The translations under genes were made by a program, and so were the position numbers. Positions 11,561 through 22,934 of a stretch of DNA of 64,000 bases are shown one piece after another. Each line of letters opens with the position of its first letter. Position 1 is the stretch's first letter. The notes under the pieces are model-generated. The model searched no databases, was not told where the DNA came from, and saw only the letters and a list, made by a program, of their open reading frames with translations. The DNA lies in the NCBI GenBank assembly GCA_030512335.1, contig JAULSU010000001.1, positions 2,294,001 through 2,358,000 on the forward strand, in the 5' to 3' direction. Source of the stretch: Immersiella caudata. Taxonomy: Eukaryota > Ascomycota > Sordariomycetes > Sordariales > Lasiosphaeriaceae.

Positions 11561-13354
11561 CATCTTGAGCAGACGACAACCACTCAACGTTAAAGGGAAA
11601 AATTCAACACTTATAAAGCGTCTTGGATAATTCAATATACTCGTTCTAGGGTAAATAATACCCATAAATGAGGAAATTTTCGATCACCAGAACCGCGACT
11701 GAGAGGCTGTAACCGCCTCCCCCCCCTCGTCTAGCCTTACTCGCAGCAAGAGCAGAACAGCATTTCCAAGCATCTTACAGTACTTTTGGTCCTTATAAAT
11801 GATTTCCAATTGCTAGACTAAAGCAGAGACACGGATCGTTGGCAGAGACATCGACCCAGAAGGGCGGGTGCACCACGGCGCAAGGCAACCGTCAAGCGGG
11901 TCACACGACTCAGACACACCGAACGAAGGCATCCCAAGCAGAGACCTATAGACGGGCTCTGAGCCGTACGAGAAGGAGGAGACCGTGTTGTCCCTTACTT
12001 TCTCCCCACGGTTACCTGTGCAGTGGGACAATCACAACTGTTCAATGCCAACTTGACAAGATCCAGCGGCAGATTCCCGCTCAGCAGGTCTGCGACTGCT
12101 GTGCGACTCTGGCCGATAACTCTGCTCGCGGTGATCATATCGGTGTCGTCTTTTATGTGTTGCTGGAGGTGTTACGTTTGCTTGGTGCGACGTCTTTGCC
12201 CTTCTCACTGCATTCTCCGTGACTCGGTGATTTTGCTTGCGCAGTTCCCAAGGCGATCCTTACCGCATGATCCCACACACCAATAAACTACAACCGCAAG
12301 ACATGGCCATCTGGCTCCTCATGGCGAGGCGCTATTTAGGAGGACCTTCCTAGAAGGGTCTTCCTGCAGGTCCTAAACAGCGGAACCAGCTCAATTAACG
12401 GCCAGGAGGTAACGACAGCGGTGGTCAAGGGGCGGGCCGGCAGGAGAAGCCTCCTTTTTGAATGTGTGCTCCCAGGAGGTCCGGGCTCAAATCATTGGTG
12501 ATGGTCTCCCGAAAAACCGCAGCAACTACGGCACGTTAGCAACAGCGTCGACAATGTCAGGCGCAGCACGGAGAGAGCGTCGATAAAACCCCCTATGCTA
12601 CCTCACTCTCATTTTGCTTAGGATGAATACCTACATACCGTTATTTAACGCGCTGAACAAAATGGCCTCATCATATTTTTTACCATCTTTTAACAAATGT
12701 TAGAGTTTTTCTGAGGAGTTGAAGATGTGTCACCAAGGATCTCATGGACCGATCGATTGACCGAATTGATGCTCTCACGGTGTGTCATGGTATCGAGCAC
12801 GGCTTCATCATGTAGGTGGCTGTGATGCAGGTGTGAAGACGAGCGTGGGTGGGTCTGAATTTGGGGTCTTGGGATTGGGTGTCGCGAATAGGGGGCTTAG
12901 CTGGCTGCGTCTGTTTGCTTCTGAGGCATCGGGGTGGAACCCCTCGCAAAGGGAGATCGATCTCATCTGTCTTCCATATATCGGACCAAGGACTCTCTGC
13001 CGTTAGGTATTAGTCTCGCCCCTCGGCCGTATGTCGTTCGAGCAAGATCTATGGAATATCCTACAGCTGAATGCTCCTCACCGCAAGCCCCCCTCCCCCC
13101 TCTTTTCGAACCCAACAGCAGCATCGTACAGCACAACGACCCTTACACACCGGAATGAGCTCAAAAAAACCCCTGGTCGAACGAAGATCGACCTGCCACG
13201 GGTATCGCCATGCACGCGTGCGCTGCTCTCCATGCTAAACTCCAAATTCCATTTTGACCGCCATGCTCGCTTGGCAACCCGAACAGGGCCCCTTTAACGC
13301 ACAATTCACCCATCCCAGTTACGAAGGATCATGACATGAATAACACCCGCCTCG
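11561..13354. other. Intergenic, upstream of decayed gene and downstream of creB
   Basis: About 1.8 kb with no supported gene. An AT-rich patch lies at about 12620-12715. An imperfect inverted/direct repeat lies at about 12335-12380 (TTTAGGA arms facing TCCTAAA). Confidence 0.5.
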
Positions 13355-16032
13355 CTAAGACAGGAACTTTCCGCTCTTCTTCCTCTTCAACCCGAAGCTG
13401 AACCGTCCTTTTAGCCCTCTTGGCTCATGTGCTTCTTCATCTGATTTTGCAGGCATACTGCTGGAGCTGGTTTCTGTCCGTTCTGTTATTGTGGTCCGGA
13501 TGGGAGAGTGGCTGGTGGTGCTCCCGCCGTTTTGTTGCTCATTGCCCTCCTTGTCGCTCCGGGCGAGCCGTTCCTTCTCCTTGTCGGCTTCTTTCTGCTT
13601 CTCCTTTTCCTTGTCTCTGTCGCCTTTCCCTAGGAAGCCAAAACTCTTCCGGGACATCGACTTGCTGCCGCGGCTCAAAAAGGTGACAGGGCTTCTGTCT
13701 CTAGCCTCTGCTGCCTCCTTCTTGCGTCTTTTTTCGTCATCCGCTGCCATCTGCTTGCTTTCCTGAATCGTCTTTTGCAACAGCTCGTGTTCGGCTCGGT
13801 TGGCTTCGCGCGCCTTTGCAAGCTTCTCTGCGCGTTCCTTTTCAGCGATTTTTGCCTGCTCTTTCTCTGCGGCCTTGCGCGCTTTTTCCTGTGCCTTGAG
13901 CTCCTTCTTGTCCCGGACTTTATCTTCCTTAGACTTTGATGGAGATATTGGTGTAGGCGGAACATCCGGGATCGGAGGTACCGGCGGGATGCCATCCATT
14001 ATTTTGGCCCCTGGTGTTACTGCGGACGTGGTTGGGGATGTGGCGGGGACAGCCTGGATGTCGGTTGGGCTTGAGATTTGATCTGGCGAGGTGCTCGTTG
14101 GGCCATTGGTAATATCTGGTGCCGATTTTACGTGGCTGAGTGTCGGAAGGGCACCGTGGTCCTCAACGTGAAGTACAGGCTGGGTGTTGAGCCTCGAGAG
14201 CGGTGGTGGTTTGTTTGTTGTCCCATTAGGCTCAGCGCCCAGCGCAATGCCTGCTTTCTGGCTCGCTAGCCGTACTTCTTCCAAGCCCTCGGCGTCCATC
14301 TCTTCCCTCACTTTCTCAAACGTGACCTCTTGGTAAAACAGCACGTAGGCGCAGGCCATCCCCGGTTTGTCGCCGAAGAAGTTCCGAACGAAGTGCTTAT
14401 CGACCGGCTCAACCATCTCATCGTCAAACAGGAGCCACCCCCGGTCTTTGGTTTTGATGACTGACACGTAATGACCGTGATAGGCGTTTCCGCCAATGTG
14501 AACAACCACAGCGTAGAGCTCATACATTCGGTCCGGGTCCTCGGCATCATCTGTAGTGTTGAACATGCGCAAGTGGTAAGGATACACCACTCGATGGAAA
14601 AGCTTCTGCAGCCGGCTGTAGTCCTCAGTATACTTGAATCTCTTCAAATGGAGCGCCAAAACCTTTGGAAGCTTCTTGATCTTCATACGCTTCTCTGCTT
14701 CCTGCAGGCCGCCGCAGTGATCACAGTGGAACTTGTTCCTCTCACAAAGCATCTCCTCAGCGGAAAATTTCCTGAGACACGACGTGACCGAGGAATGCTC
14801 CTCGAGATCGATGGATAGGTCGAGGAAGGTCTCGTCTCTCTGAGAGGCTGTTTCGCACGTGAGGCACTTGGTTTCCGATGTCAGTACTCCCTCGAAGATG
14901 TCGTGAACCCAGCCTGTTCCGGGCATCCGACTCCCAGACGCACTCAAGCCCTTCATGACCGGAGACGAGGCACCCAGGGCCTTCTCCACAGACTGGGCGA
15001 GGCCGTCCCTATTCCTGCTCTCCTCCCTCTCTTGGAGGGCCTTTGCGTTTGCCTCCACGTTTGCAATTACGTCATTTAGAACCAGGCCGTAGAATTCGTG
15101 GGCATCTTGATGCATGGAGTTGCGGAACATTTCGTTGTCGCGTTTAAAGATGTCGAGAAATCGCTGTGGGCTAAGAACTCCGGTCCTGTCGTTGCTCTCA
15201 ATGAGAGCCGTAAAGATGTCCTTGAGGCCGGTAAACGTGCACTCCTGCATGCCATAAGCGTCGGGGTTCTCTTGCGCCAATTCCAACACCGGCCCCTTGA
15301 TCATAGCCTGCTTTTTCTTGTACTCGGGGGAGTCAGGCCTGTCCTCAGGTCGCACGGCCTGGCCGATAGGTGGTAGCTGCCCAGCCCCGTTGAGGGCCTG
15401 CCGTGCCTTCAGTGCCTGCGAGCCCGTGATACCCTTCACACCCTTAGCTGGAGCGGCAGCGTTCCCATTTGGAGGTGCTGGGGGCCGTATTGTGACATTC
15501 ACCTTCCTCGGCTTCCCATTCGGCGTATCGGAGGGCGTAAGTAGCCGATAGTTGACGACATTCTCCCGAAAGGATTCGGAGTAGTAAAGAGCCTGTACGA
15601 TCGAGTTGCAATAACTATGTTAAATTAATAACCTCTTCCGGATACCCTCGGTCGAACTGCGCGTACCATGTGTTTCCAAACTACAGAGGGAATCCCGTTA
15701 GCAAGTTTGCTCGGCTGGGTGCGATGGGTGCAACAGAGGCTAGGGAGCTTACATTTTCCAAGCCAAAAAACTTGTCGCTACCATCTTCGCGTAGAGGCCC
15801 TGCATTTTGAAGTGCCTTGTCGAGGGGAGTGAGCTCAGGCACGGGCTCCTCTTTTTTGTTCTTGGGCGTGGCATTGTTGTCGGCTTTGGAGCTCCCCTAT
15901 AAGGTCGCAACGGTCAGCCAGGTTTGCGAATCGGACGAAGAAGATAGTTCAACGGCGCAATGCGGGACAGGACGTTGTGCAAGGAAATTGACATACGCTC
16001 CCAACCCTTATCTTCTGGAAAAACCCCGCCAT
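13355..16032 (-). CDS. creB: Ubiquitin carboxyl-terminal hydrolase CreB (UBP9/USP12-46 type)
   Basis: This USP-family cysteine protease removes ubiquitin from target proteins. In Aspergillus the orthologue CreB works with CreC in carbon catabolite repression. Exons are 16032-15997, 15896-15753, 15680-15667 (14 nt) and 15614-13355, giving 817 aa. The Cys box is FGNTCYCNS with catalytic Cys65. The His box is GGNAYHGHYVSV (His about 446), followed by WLLFDDE. The zinc ribbon is CLTCET plus CDHCGG, and LALHLKRFKYTED is the family core. The C-terminal 300 residues are Pro/Ser-rich, then a Lys/Glu/Ala coiled coil, then a basic end (GRFSFGLKRKKSGKFLS), as in filamentous-fungal CreB proteins. Start: the first ATG, giving MAGFFQKIRVGS. 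The tiny exon 3 splits the catalytic Cys codon as TG|T. Confidence 0.93.
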
Positions 16033-19000
16033 CGTTTCAAAACAGACGGAAGAGCGGCGGACAGCCGGCGCGTCGGCGGTTGCTTATGAGGCTGGTATGT
16101 AGCGCAACGGAGGCTCGGCAGAGTGGGCAGCGACGCGCTCGATGTTGGCAACCATTCGCAAAGCTTAGGGGAGCGACTTGAGATAACGATGTATCGTCTG
16201 AATGCGCCAAAAAGCGTGATGCGTTTACAGCACCAGCGGCCGTGATCACGCGCAATGGTGGCGCCCCGTTCAAAGTCGCTCAATCGCACGTCGCAGAGAT
16301 CGAGGTTGTCGGACTCGCAGTCTATGGACTTAGGCAGACTCGCTTGGGAACAACAGCCTACAGGGGTGATGTACTGAGGGCCGGTTTTCTCTCGTTTCCG
16401 CTGTGCTGTTGGCTCGGGCGTGGGGATCGCAAAAAGCAGCTGTTGGCCGTTTGGTGAGGCAAAAAAAAAAAAAATCGAAGCTCGCGAGGGAGAAGGCAAA
16501 GGTGTCGGCGAAGACGAGAAACAGAGGTTGGAAGTGGAGCGGGATACATGGGCCTGCAGGCGGGATCCTTGAGGTTCCCCTGCACTTGGCGTTCTATTAT
16601 TGCCAAGTACACTACCCAACTGTTACCCCGTGGGAGCCGGCTCGTCTCCAGAAGTGCTCCTCCGGTACGGTGAAGGGCCACCAAAGCGTGCCGTTTCTGT
16701 AGGTCGGGAGGCACACCCTTTGGGACTTGTACATGATACAACGCTGTTGGTCGCTGTTGACGCTCCTTCGATGGAGCTCACACATCAGGTATTGGAAAAG
16801 TATTACTCGCAGCACCTGCCTGCCCTGTAGGGTAATGGCTAGCGGACTAACATGCTGCAGGGGTCCAATGGGAGACGGCGGGGAAGTCTTCTCGAAGTCC
16901 AGGGGACCAGCTTCGGACCACATGGCCTCCCCTCTGAAGAATGACGACGCACCCACGGCATCTTACCATCCACGTCTCTCCTGTTCCACCGAGAGCAGAG
17001 CCGACGGATGCAACAGCAGCCCTAAGCTTTGTGGCGGCTCACGATGTCGGATACCGCGGACGGGCGATCTGTGCGGCGGCTTTGAGTTCTGACTTGCACC
17101 GACCGCACGAAACATCGCTGTCCTTGCGCTGTCATGGCGCGCGAGACCCAGCGCAGGCGAGGCATTCAACGCGCCCGATAGTGTGGTTGCAATATCGGGT
17201 CGTCGTCTCAAAGGGATGTGAGAGTCCGGATGGATTCCAGCAGCACGGGCTGCTGGGCCTCATAGCCGGCTGGCGATCAACGATTCAACAGCGACAAACC
17301 CCGCTACCTGGCTCATCTTTCTCGGGCCTACCTCTGTCCTGGTGTCCTGTCCCCAGTATTATCTGAGCGCCGCTAAGTGTTGGGATGAGGCGGGACGAAC
17401 GAGACATGCCGCTGACCGCCTGCCTCTAGGGCGTGTGGGGTAAAGTCGATCAGAGACACTCTCAACCGAGCTTGCACCTGCGGGCGCCTTTTACCCGCAC
17501 CGCCGTTTTTTTACCCACCTGCAACCAACGCCAACCGCTGCGACATCGCCTGCATTTCCCTGCGAACCGATGCTTTCAAGTCAGCTGGCTCTGTTGGTCT
17601 CTTATGCAAAAGCGACCACTCGCTTCGGGGGACATCCTCAGTGACACATTGTGTCAAGTTCCATCTACAGGATCAGAGTATCTGGGACTGAAAAGTTCCT
17701 CGTAGTACGAGCACGACTGACTTGATGGAGACGCGATTGCACAGAAATCAGCCAATACTTCAACCCCCGCCGCAATACGGCCCGTCTTCGCGGGAAACCG
17801 TAACGCCAATGCCCGCTCAGGTCGCCGTCCGACGTCCTTCAGTCGAGGCCCCGCATTCTCTGGGGAAGCTTCTCCGAGCCAGCCCCCAACAAATCATTTT
17901 TGCGCCCCTTTGCGGACTACTTCAAGCATACGCAGTATCGGACCACCGTGCACGGATCGGAGCTCACTACCTCGCACAGTAGAGTCTGCTGCCGAAGGCC
18001 CTGTTGTGGTTCATCAATTTTCCGCCTCCCATCGGCAGATCGTTGCTGAGAACTCGCGCTATCACGTCGATATTTCTTTTCTGCCTTGCCCGTGGCAAAC
18101 CGCCTCAAGCTTACGCTGCGAATTTGTTTCCTACAGGCTTATGGCGGATCAGAAAACGATGCTACCTATAACGCCGTGCTGTGTCCCACAGGAGATGGCC
18201 ATCCTTTTGAGGGTGGAAAGCAACTCTCAACCATCACTACTTAGATGTAGGCCATGCGAATGTCACACTCCGGTCTCTCGGCCACTGAGCCTAGTATCAC
18301 TCTCCAACAAGCAGAACATCCCCCCACATCACTCCTGCTTTACCCCCCTCATCTGCGAACTAAGAATGCACAAGAAAACCCAAACCTGTCCATCACACAG
18401 ACACACAGCTCTAAACCTCTTCCTGCCTACATAGGCAATCATCTCGTTCCCCTGGCCCGGAGAGGTGCGAAGCCCGGTGACACACAAGAATGCATACTAC
18501 TTATCTCATGTCAATCCCGTTCCCAGCCAGCCGGCACCCAGTAGACGGGCTAGTTTTCTTCCTGGAGGCAGCCCCACTTCAGGCTCGGACATACCTATCG
18601 TGGGTATGTCCGTGTTAACATCGTTGTTACCTTACCATACCCTGCTCGAGTGGGAGTAATCAAGGAGAGATAAGAAATAGGATGCTTCTGGTGGTCTACA
18701 GTGCGGTTGGCGTCCTTTGGGGGGAAGCCATGTTCATCGTCAAAGCAGACAACGTTTGCTAGGCCCGCTAGTAACCAACGACTCACGTCTCGCAGCCACT
18801 ATCAAGCCCACAGCCCAAACCGCCTGTCCGACGAACGGTAGCTGTCAGTCGACATTGACAGGCGAGTTCAAAACCTGAAGCGACGAAGCAAGTCCCTAAC
18901 CAGAAATCATTAGAATAGATATTGTATTGTATAACATATCGGGGGGCCCATCCCGGGTCCGAATATGGCCGGTCCAGACAACGGGGAGATAGTGATATAG

Positions 19001-19239
19001 ACATTGTGCAATGGTGTCAAATTTCATGATTGCTCCCCCCTTTTGTCGCCCGGTTCCTCTTTATGCCTGAACGCCAACGATAATTTATGTCGTTTTATCA
19101 CGCAAACATGGCTCATCCCCACCGCCTACGCTACAGCTCCGGCCGAGGAGAGCGACACTCCTGGAGTGTTTCTGCCGCAAGCTCATCCACCGCTTCCTTC
19201 GTGGTCTCCGTTTACCGATGCCAGCTTGTCGTCGTTCGT
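16033..19239. other. Intergenic, creB upstream to SBH1 3' side
   Basis: About 3.2 kb with no gene I can support on either strand. The left part should be the creB promoter. The largest open frame (17910-18434 plus) gives a Ser/His/Cys-rich low-plausibility protein. A perfect inverted repeat at 18586-18612 is listed separately. Confidence 0.5.
18586..18612. repeat. Perfect 10-bp inverted repeat with CGG/CCG ends
   Basis: CGGACATACC and GGTATGTCCG are exact reverse complements separated by seven bases. The outer CGG...CCG triplets are the half-site type read by Zn2Cys6 regulators. The dyad could equally form a hairpin in RNA. It lies about 630 bp beyond the SBH1 stop codon. Confidence 0.6.
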
Positions 19240-19755
19240 CTAGCTCGAGAATCGGCGTGTGATCTTGGCGATGACTGTTGCGACGTGTCAGCTTCCATCA
19301 CCACATCCCATCCAACAAGACATAGATACTCACTGTGCAGTGCCACGACGCTGAAGATGAACACCAACGAAAGCACCAACACAACAACAGGGTCAACCTT
19401 CAGTCCGGGCGACTCGTCGGTGTAGAGACGCAGCATCGTGCTGCTTGAACCGCCGGCGCCAGCCGCCCGCGTGCTGCTAGGGCGTGCATTGGCAATCTTC
19501 TCCTTCTGGTCGGCCGCAGCACGGCGACGAATGGCTGTCCGCGCACCACCGGGCACCGCCGGGGAGGAAGGACGACCGATGCTGGCGCCAGTGGCGGCGG
19601 GCGCACCGACTGGGGAGGAAGCGCGAGGGGAGGACTGTAATCGGGCGAGGTGTTAGCTGCTATCTGGTGCAATGCTGTGTGCAATTGAGTGATAGATGGG
19701 AAAGAGCGCAGGCATCAAGCCAGGTGGTCTTCACATGGTGGGTGATGCTTACCAT
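19240..19755 (-). CDS. SBH1: Sec61 beta subunit of the ER translocon
   Basis: Sec61 beta is the tail-anchored small subunit of the Sec61 translocation channel in the ER membrane. Exons are 19755-19753 (the ATG codon alone), 19634-19334 and 19274-19240, giving 112 aa, the normal size. The protein begins MSSPRASSPVGAPAATGAS, has the conserved cytosolic core RRRAAADQKEKIANARP and STMLRLYTDESPGLKVDP, then one hydrophobic segment (VVVLVLSLVFIFSVVALHII) and a short basic lumenal end KITRRFSS. A GTAAGC donor follows the ATG directly, and the TTACAG acceptor is followed by TCCTCCCCT. Intron 2 has a CTGAC branch. These signals support a start-codon-only first coding exon. Confidence 0.94.
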
Positions 19756-21332
19756 GTTGAAGGCGGATTACGGAATCAGGAACGAAAGGCGAACGAAAGA
19801 AAAGTTTGGTGGTCAAGAAATGAGCGAAGGTGAAGGGGTCTCTTCGGTTTGTATCTCTTGACGTGTGTCGCGTGGATAGGCGTGTCGGCGAAGCTGGGAT
19901 GCAATCGGACCACGGTATCTTCCCCTTATTACGATGGGGGCCTTGTGCTGGGACTTGAGGCCACGGTGCCAATGCTGGGAAATTTTGTCGCAATTACGTT
20001 ATGCCGGAAACCGCGTCGCTCCCCATCGGGTGGGCCACATGGCACGTGCGACTCCTCCAAACCCCAGATTTGCCAAGCCCAAGTTTTCAGGGACTCCCAG
20101 CGGCTCTGTGCAGAGAGCTCTGGTTGAGACTGATGCTAAATTCACCAGTGAACACCGAGTCTAATGACGCCGGACGGATCGCTTTGGTTTGTCTCATCTC
20201 GTCTTTTGCAGTACTTTTTCTTCTTGCGCCAACCCAAGAGCTATGAACTGTATCGCTCAATAGATTCAGGATGGGAGCAAAAGAGGACCAGGCATCAGAT
20301 TACCTACACAAACAGAGCTGGCCACACAAGCACTTCAAATCATCCCATGGCCGAGGAGTCATCTTTCACAATTCGCCTCAATTCGCGAAGCTCTACACAG
20401 TAGCAGCCTACAGTTGGGGCAACAAACCAGGCCTCCATCTCCAGACCCTATCCTCCCCCTTCCCCAGCTGACCACCTCAACAACCCCAAGTAGGTATCTC
20501 TTTCCTGGTCAAACGAATCGCCATCTCATGCTTCAGGTGCTCTCCAAGCCGTCTTCACCCCAATCGCCGAACCGCGCTCTACTTCCCCAGGAAATGAGTT
20601 AGAGTACTAGTAAGTTGCGGAAAGCTTGTAATGCCATCCCATCACCGCCAGCCCATCTTCTCAAACCTCCACCACCGCACCTAGCAGGGCCAGCACGAGC
20701 CCTGCAAAATATACATGTATGGTTGGTCAAACAATGTGCTAAGTTGACAAGGGAAAATAGAAAAGTAGAAAATGAGCAGAAGAAAAACACATTGACAAAA
20801 GGAAAGCAGGAAAAAAAGACTGTAATGAACGCCGTTCAATGGGCTTTGGCATGGTTTTCGCTGTGCAGACAGACCCGAGACCTGCTGTGACGCCGCCTCA
20901 CTCGGTGAAATGAGGAAATGGCTTCTACCACACAGGCTCCAATTCCTGACCCTTCTCTTTCAGCTTGCCCTCTTGAAAAACATGAACCCGCACTTTACCA
21001 AACTCCCATGATGACCCTGATTTTTGTTCAAATTGGAGCCCTTGTCCGTATTCTCCTGCTGCACATAGCCAAACACCCAGGCAGCGCCGAGAGCAACAGT
21101 CTTTGCAGACCATGAGTCTTCTAGGCTCTTATCCTGGGCGAGTCAACATATTTATGGAGGATTGCCTTTTCGGTCAGGGCTGTTGCTGTACCGCAGTTTG
21201 GAAAATTAGGGAAAATAAGATACGGCAACGTTGTAGACCCTGCTGCGTCGGCAAAAAAAGAACCTTCAAAATCGTCATACGAGTGGCGCGCCGCTATGGT
21301 ATCGTGTCCAGTAACAGGAAAAACAAGTATCC
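19756..21332. other. Intergenic, SBH1 upstream and PSR1-like 3' side
   Basis: About 1.6 kb. I see no coding region. The right end is AT-richer and should contain the 3' untranslated region of the PSR1-like gene. Confidence 0.5.
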
Positions 21333-22934
21333 TTAAAGGGTGACATCCAGGACAAGACTGACATCCTGAACGTTTTGCCCAGCCAGATCTTCGAGGACCG
21401 GGATGAGGTCGAGGAGCTCGTTGTCGTGTGCGTCCGAGAACCAACTGCTGATGGGGACAGCGTGCTGGGGGTGGAAAATGTAGGACGTCGGCGAGTTGTC
21501 AATAATGATTGTCTCCTTGAGGTCGCGACCGACTTGAGAGAGGTCCTTCACGTAGTTTCCTTGGTGATTATAACAACTCTCGCGGAAAAGTCGATGGTGG
21601 ACGACCTTGTGGATATCCAACTGATCGAGAAGCGGGTCTCCATACTACGTCGGGTGAGCTCATGCTTGTAATTTCCAGAAAGAGATAGCCATACCTTAGA
21701 GACTGAAGCAGTGAAAACTACAACTTCATACAACTCGCCAACTCTCTTCATGAACTGATCGACGCCAGGACGCTTGATCACGTAGACATTGTGATAGTTA
21801 CCCTCAATCTCTACCGGTATTGTGAAATCCGCTTGGTGGAGGATCTAGAGCAGTTAGTAGACATTCGTTGAGAGAGAAAGAGCTTTAGCTACAGACCTTG
21901 AAAGAGCTGTGAACGAGGGTTTCATCCAAATCAAGGACCAAACACTTCTTGCCCTTGAATTCAGGCGCTTGAGGAGGCAACAAGAACCTTTGCGCCGGTT
22001 GTTCGTTGGCAAAGGTAGGCGGTGTTTCGGTTGATGAGCCGGGAGGGTTTGGGACCGCTGGGATCGGCCCTGGTGGCGGGGGAGGGACTTTGGTGTAGGT
22101 GTCCTCCTGCGTTCCAACAGCTGGTTGTGGCCGGGCGGTCTCGGCATCGGGCATAGCAACATCGCCCTCTGCATCCTTCTCGGATGCGCGCTCCTCCAGT
22201 GTTTCTGCGTCCGAACCGGCTGCATGTGGCGGTTCCACTGAGATCACCGGATTGCTGGAGCTTGGGCCGACGAGAGTGGTTTGCTTGGACTCTCCGTCGC
22301 GGTCGCCTACAGTTGACTGGTCTTGCGTGCTCGCTCCCGAAACCCGTTTCCCATTCTTGGTGGAGTCTTGGGCCAGTTGTGGCGCCTGTGACGTCTCCTT
22401 CTCATACAGGTGAGTTCTGCTAGCCGAGGGCTGATCCGAGGGTGTTGCTCGGCGGCTTGCGGTTGCTGGCCGCGGGGGAATCTTGTCTAGCTTGTGGTTT
22501 GGCACAGGCGCGTCCGCTTCCAGCCCATTCGCATTGTCGGGGACGCCACAGCAGCCCAGGAGCGCGAAAAAGCCGCCCTTCTTTCTCTTGTGGGAGGCAA
22601 CTGCGGGAGAGCTGGGCTCGGAATTGCCAGGGGTGGCTGTCGGTCCTGTTGCAACACCTAATCGGTTACTAGACGCGCTGCCATTTCGATGTCGTCCCAA
22701 CATACTGCCTTTGGATTCCTTGGAATGCCCACCAATACTGTCCCTCGGCTCACCAGCTGTGGCGCCGCTCAATCCGGTGGCTGTTGGCGAAGACTGAATT
22801 CGCTGGGAAGAAGATCGTGATGGCACAGGAAGCAGCCCCCGCCCCTTTCTCGAACCTGCTCCCTCTTCGGGATTCAGCGTCTCCCTCTCCTTCGAGCCCT
22901 CCGGCACAACCCTATCGGGTACAGTCCGCGCCAT
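21333..22934 (-). CDS. PSR1: Psr1/Psr2-like HAD phosphatase (NIF/SCP family)
   Basis: This is a Mg-dependent aspartate phosphatase of the small CTD phosphatase (NIF) family. Yeast Psr1/Psr2 sit at the plasma membrane and act in salt and general stress responses with Whi2. Exons are 22934-21897, 21844-21695 and 21644-21333, giving 499 aa. The catalytic motif is LVLDLDETLVHSSF with nucleophile Asp335 and Asp337. Further core segments are YVIKRPGVDQFMKRVGELYE, VVVFTASVSKYGDPLLDQLD and the late motif ETIIIDNSPTSYIFHPQHAV. The first 330 residues are Ser/Pro-rich and disordered. They include GGFFALLGCCGVP, a hydrophobic Cys pair resembling the lipid-anchoring N-terminus of yeast Psr1 but located internally (about residue 120). 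The start is the first ATG of the open frame. Confidence 0.9.

Noticed and set aside
12335..12380. Possible transposon terminal repeat around TTTAGGA/TCCTAAA
   Set aside because: The arms are short and imperfect, with no partner element, target duplication or transposase nearby.
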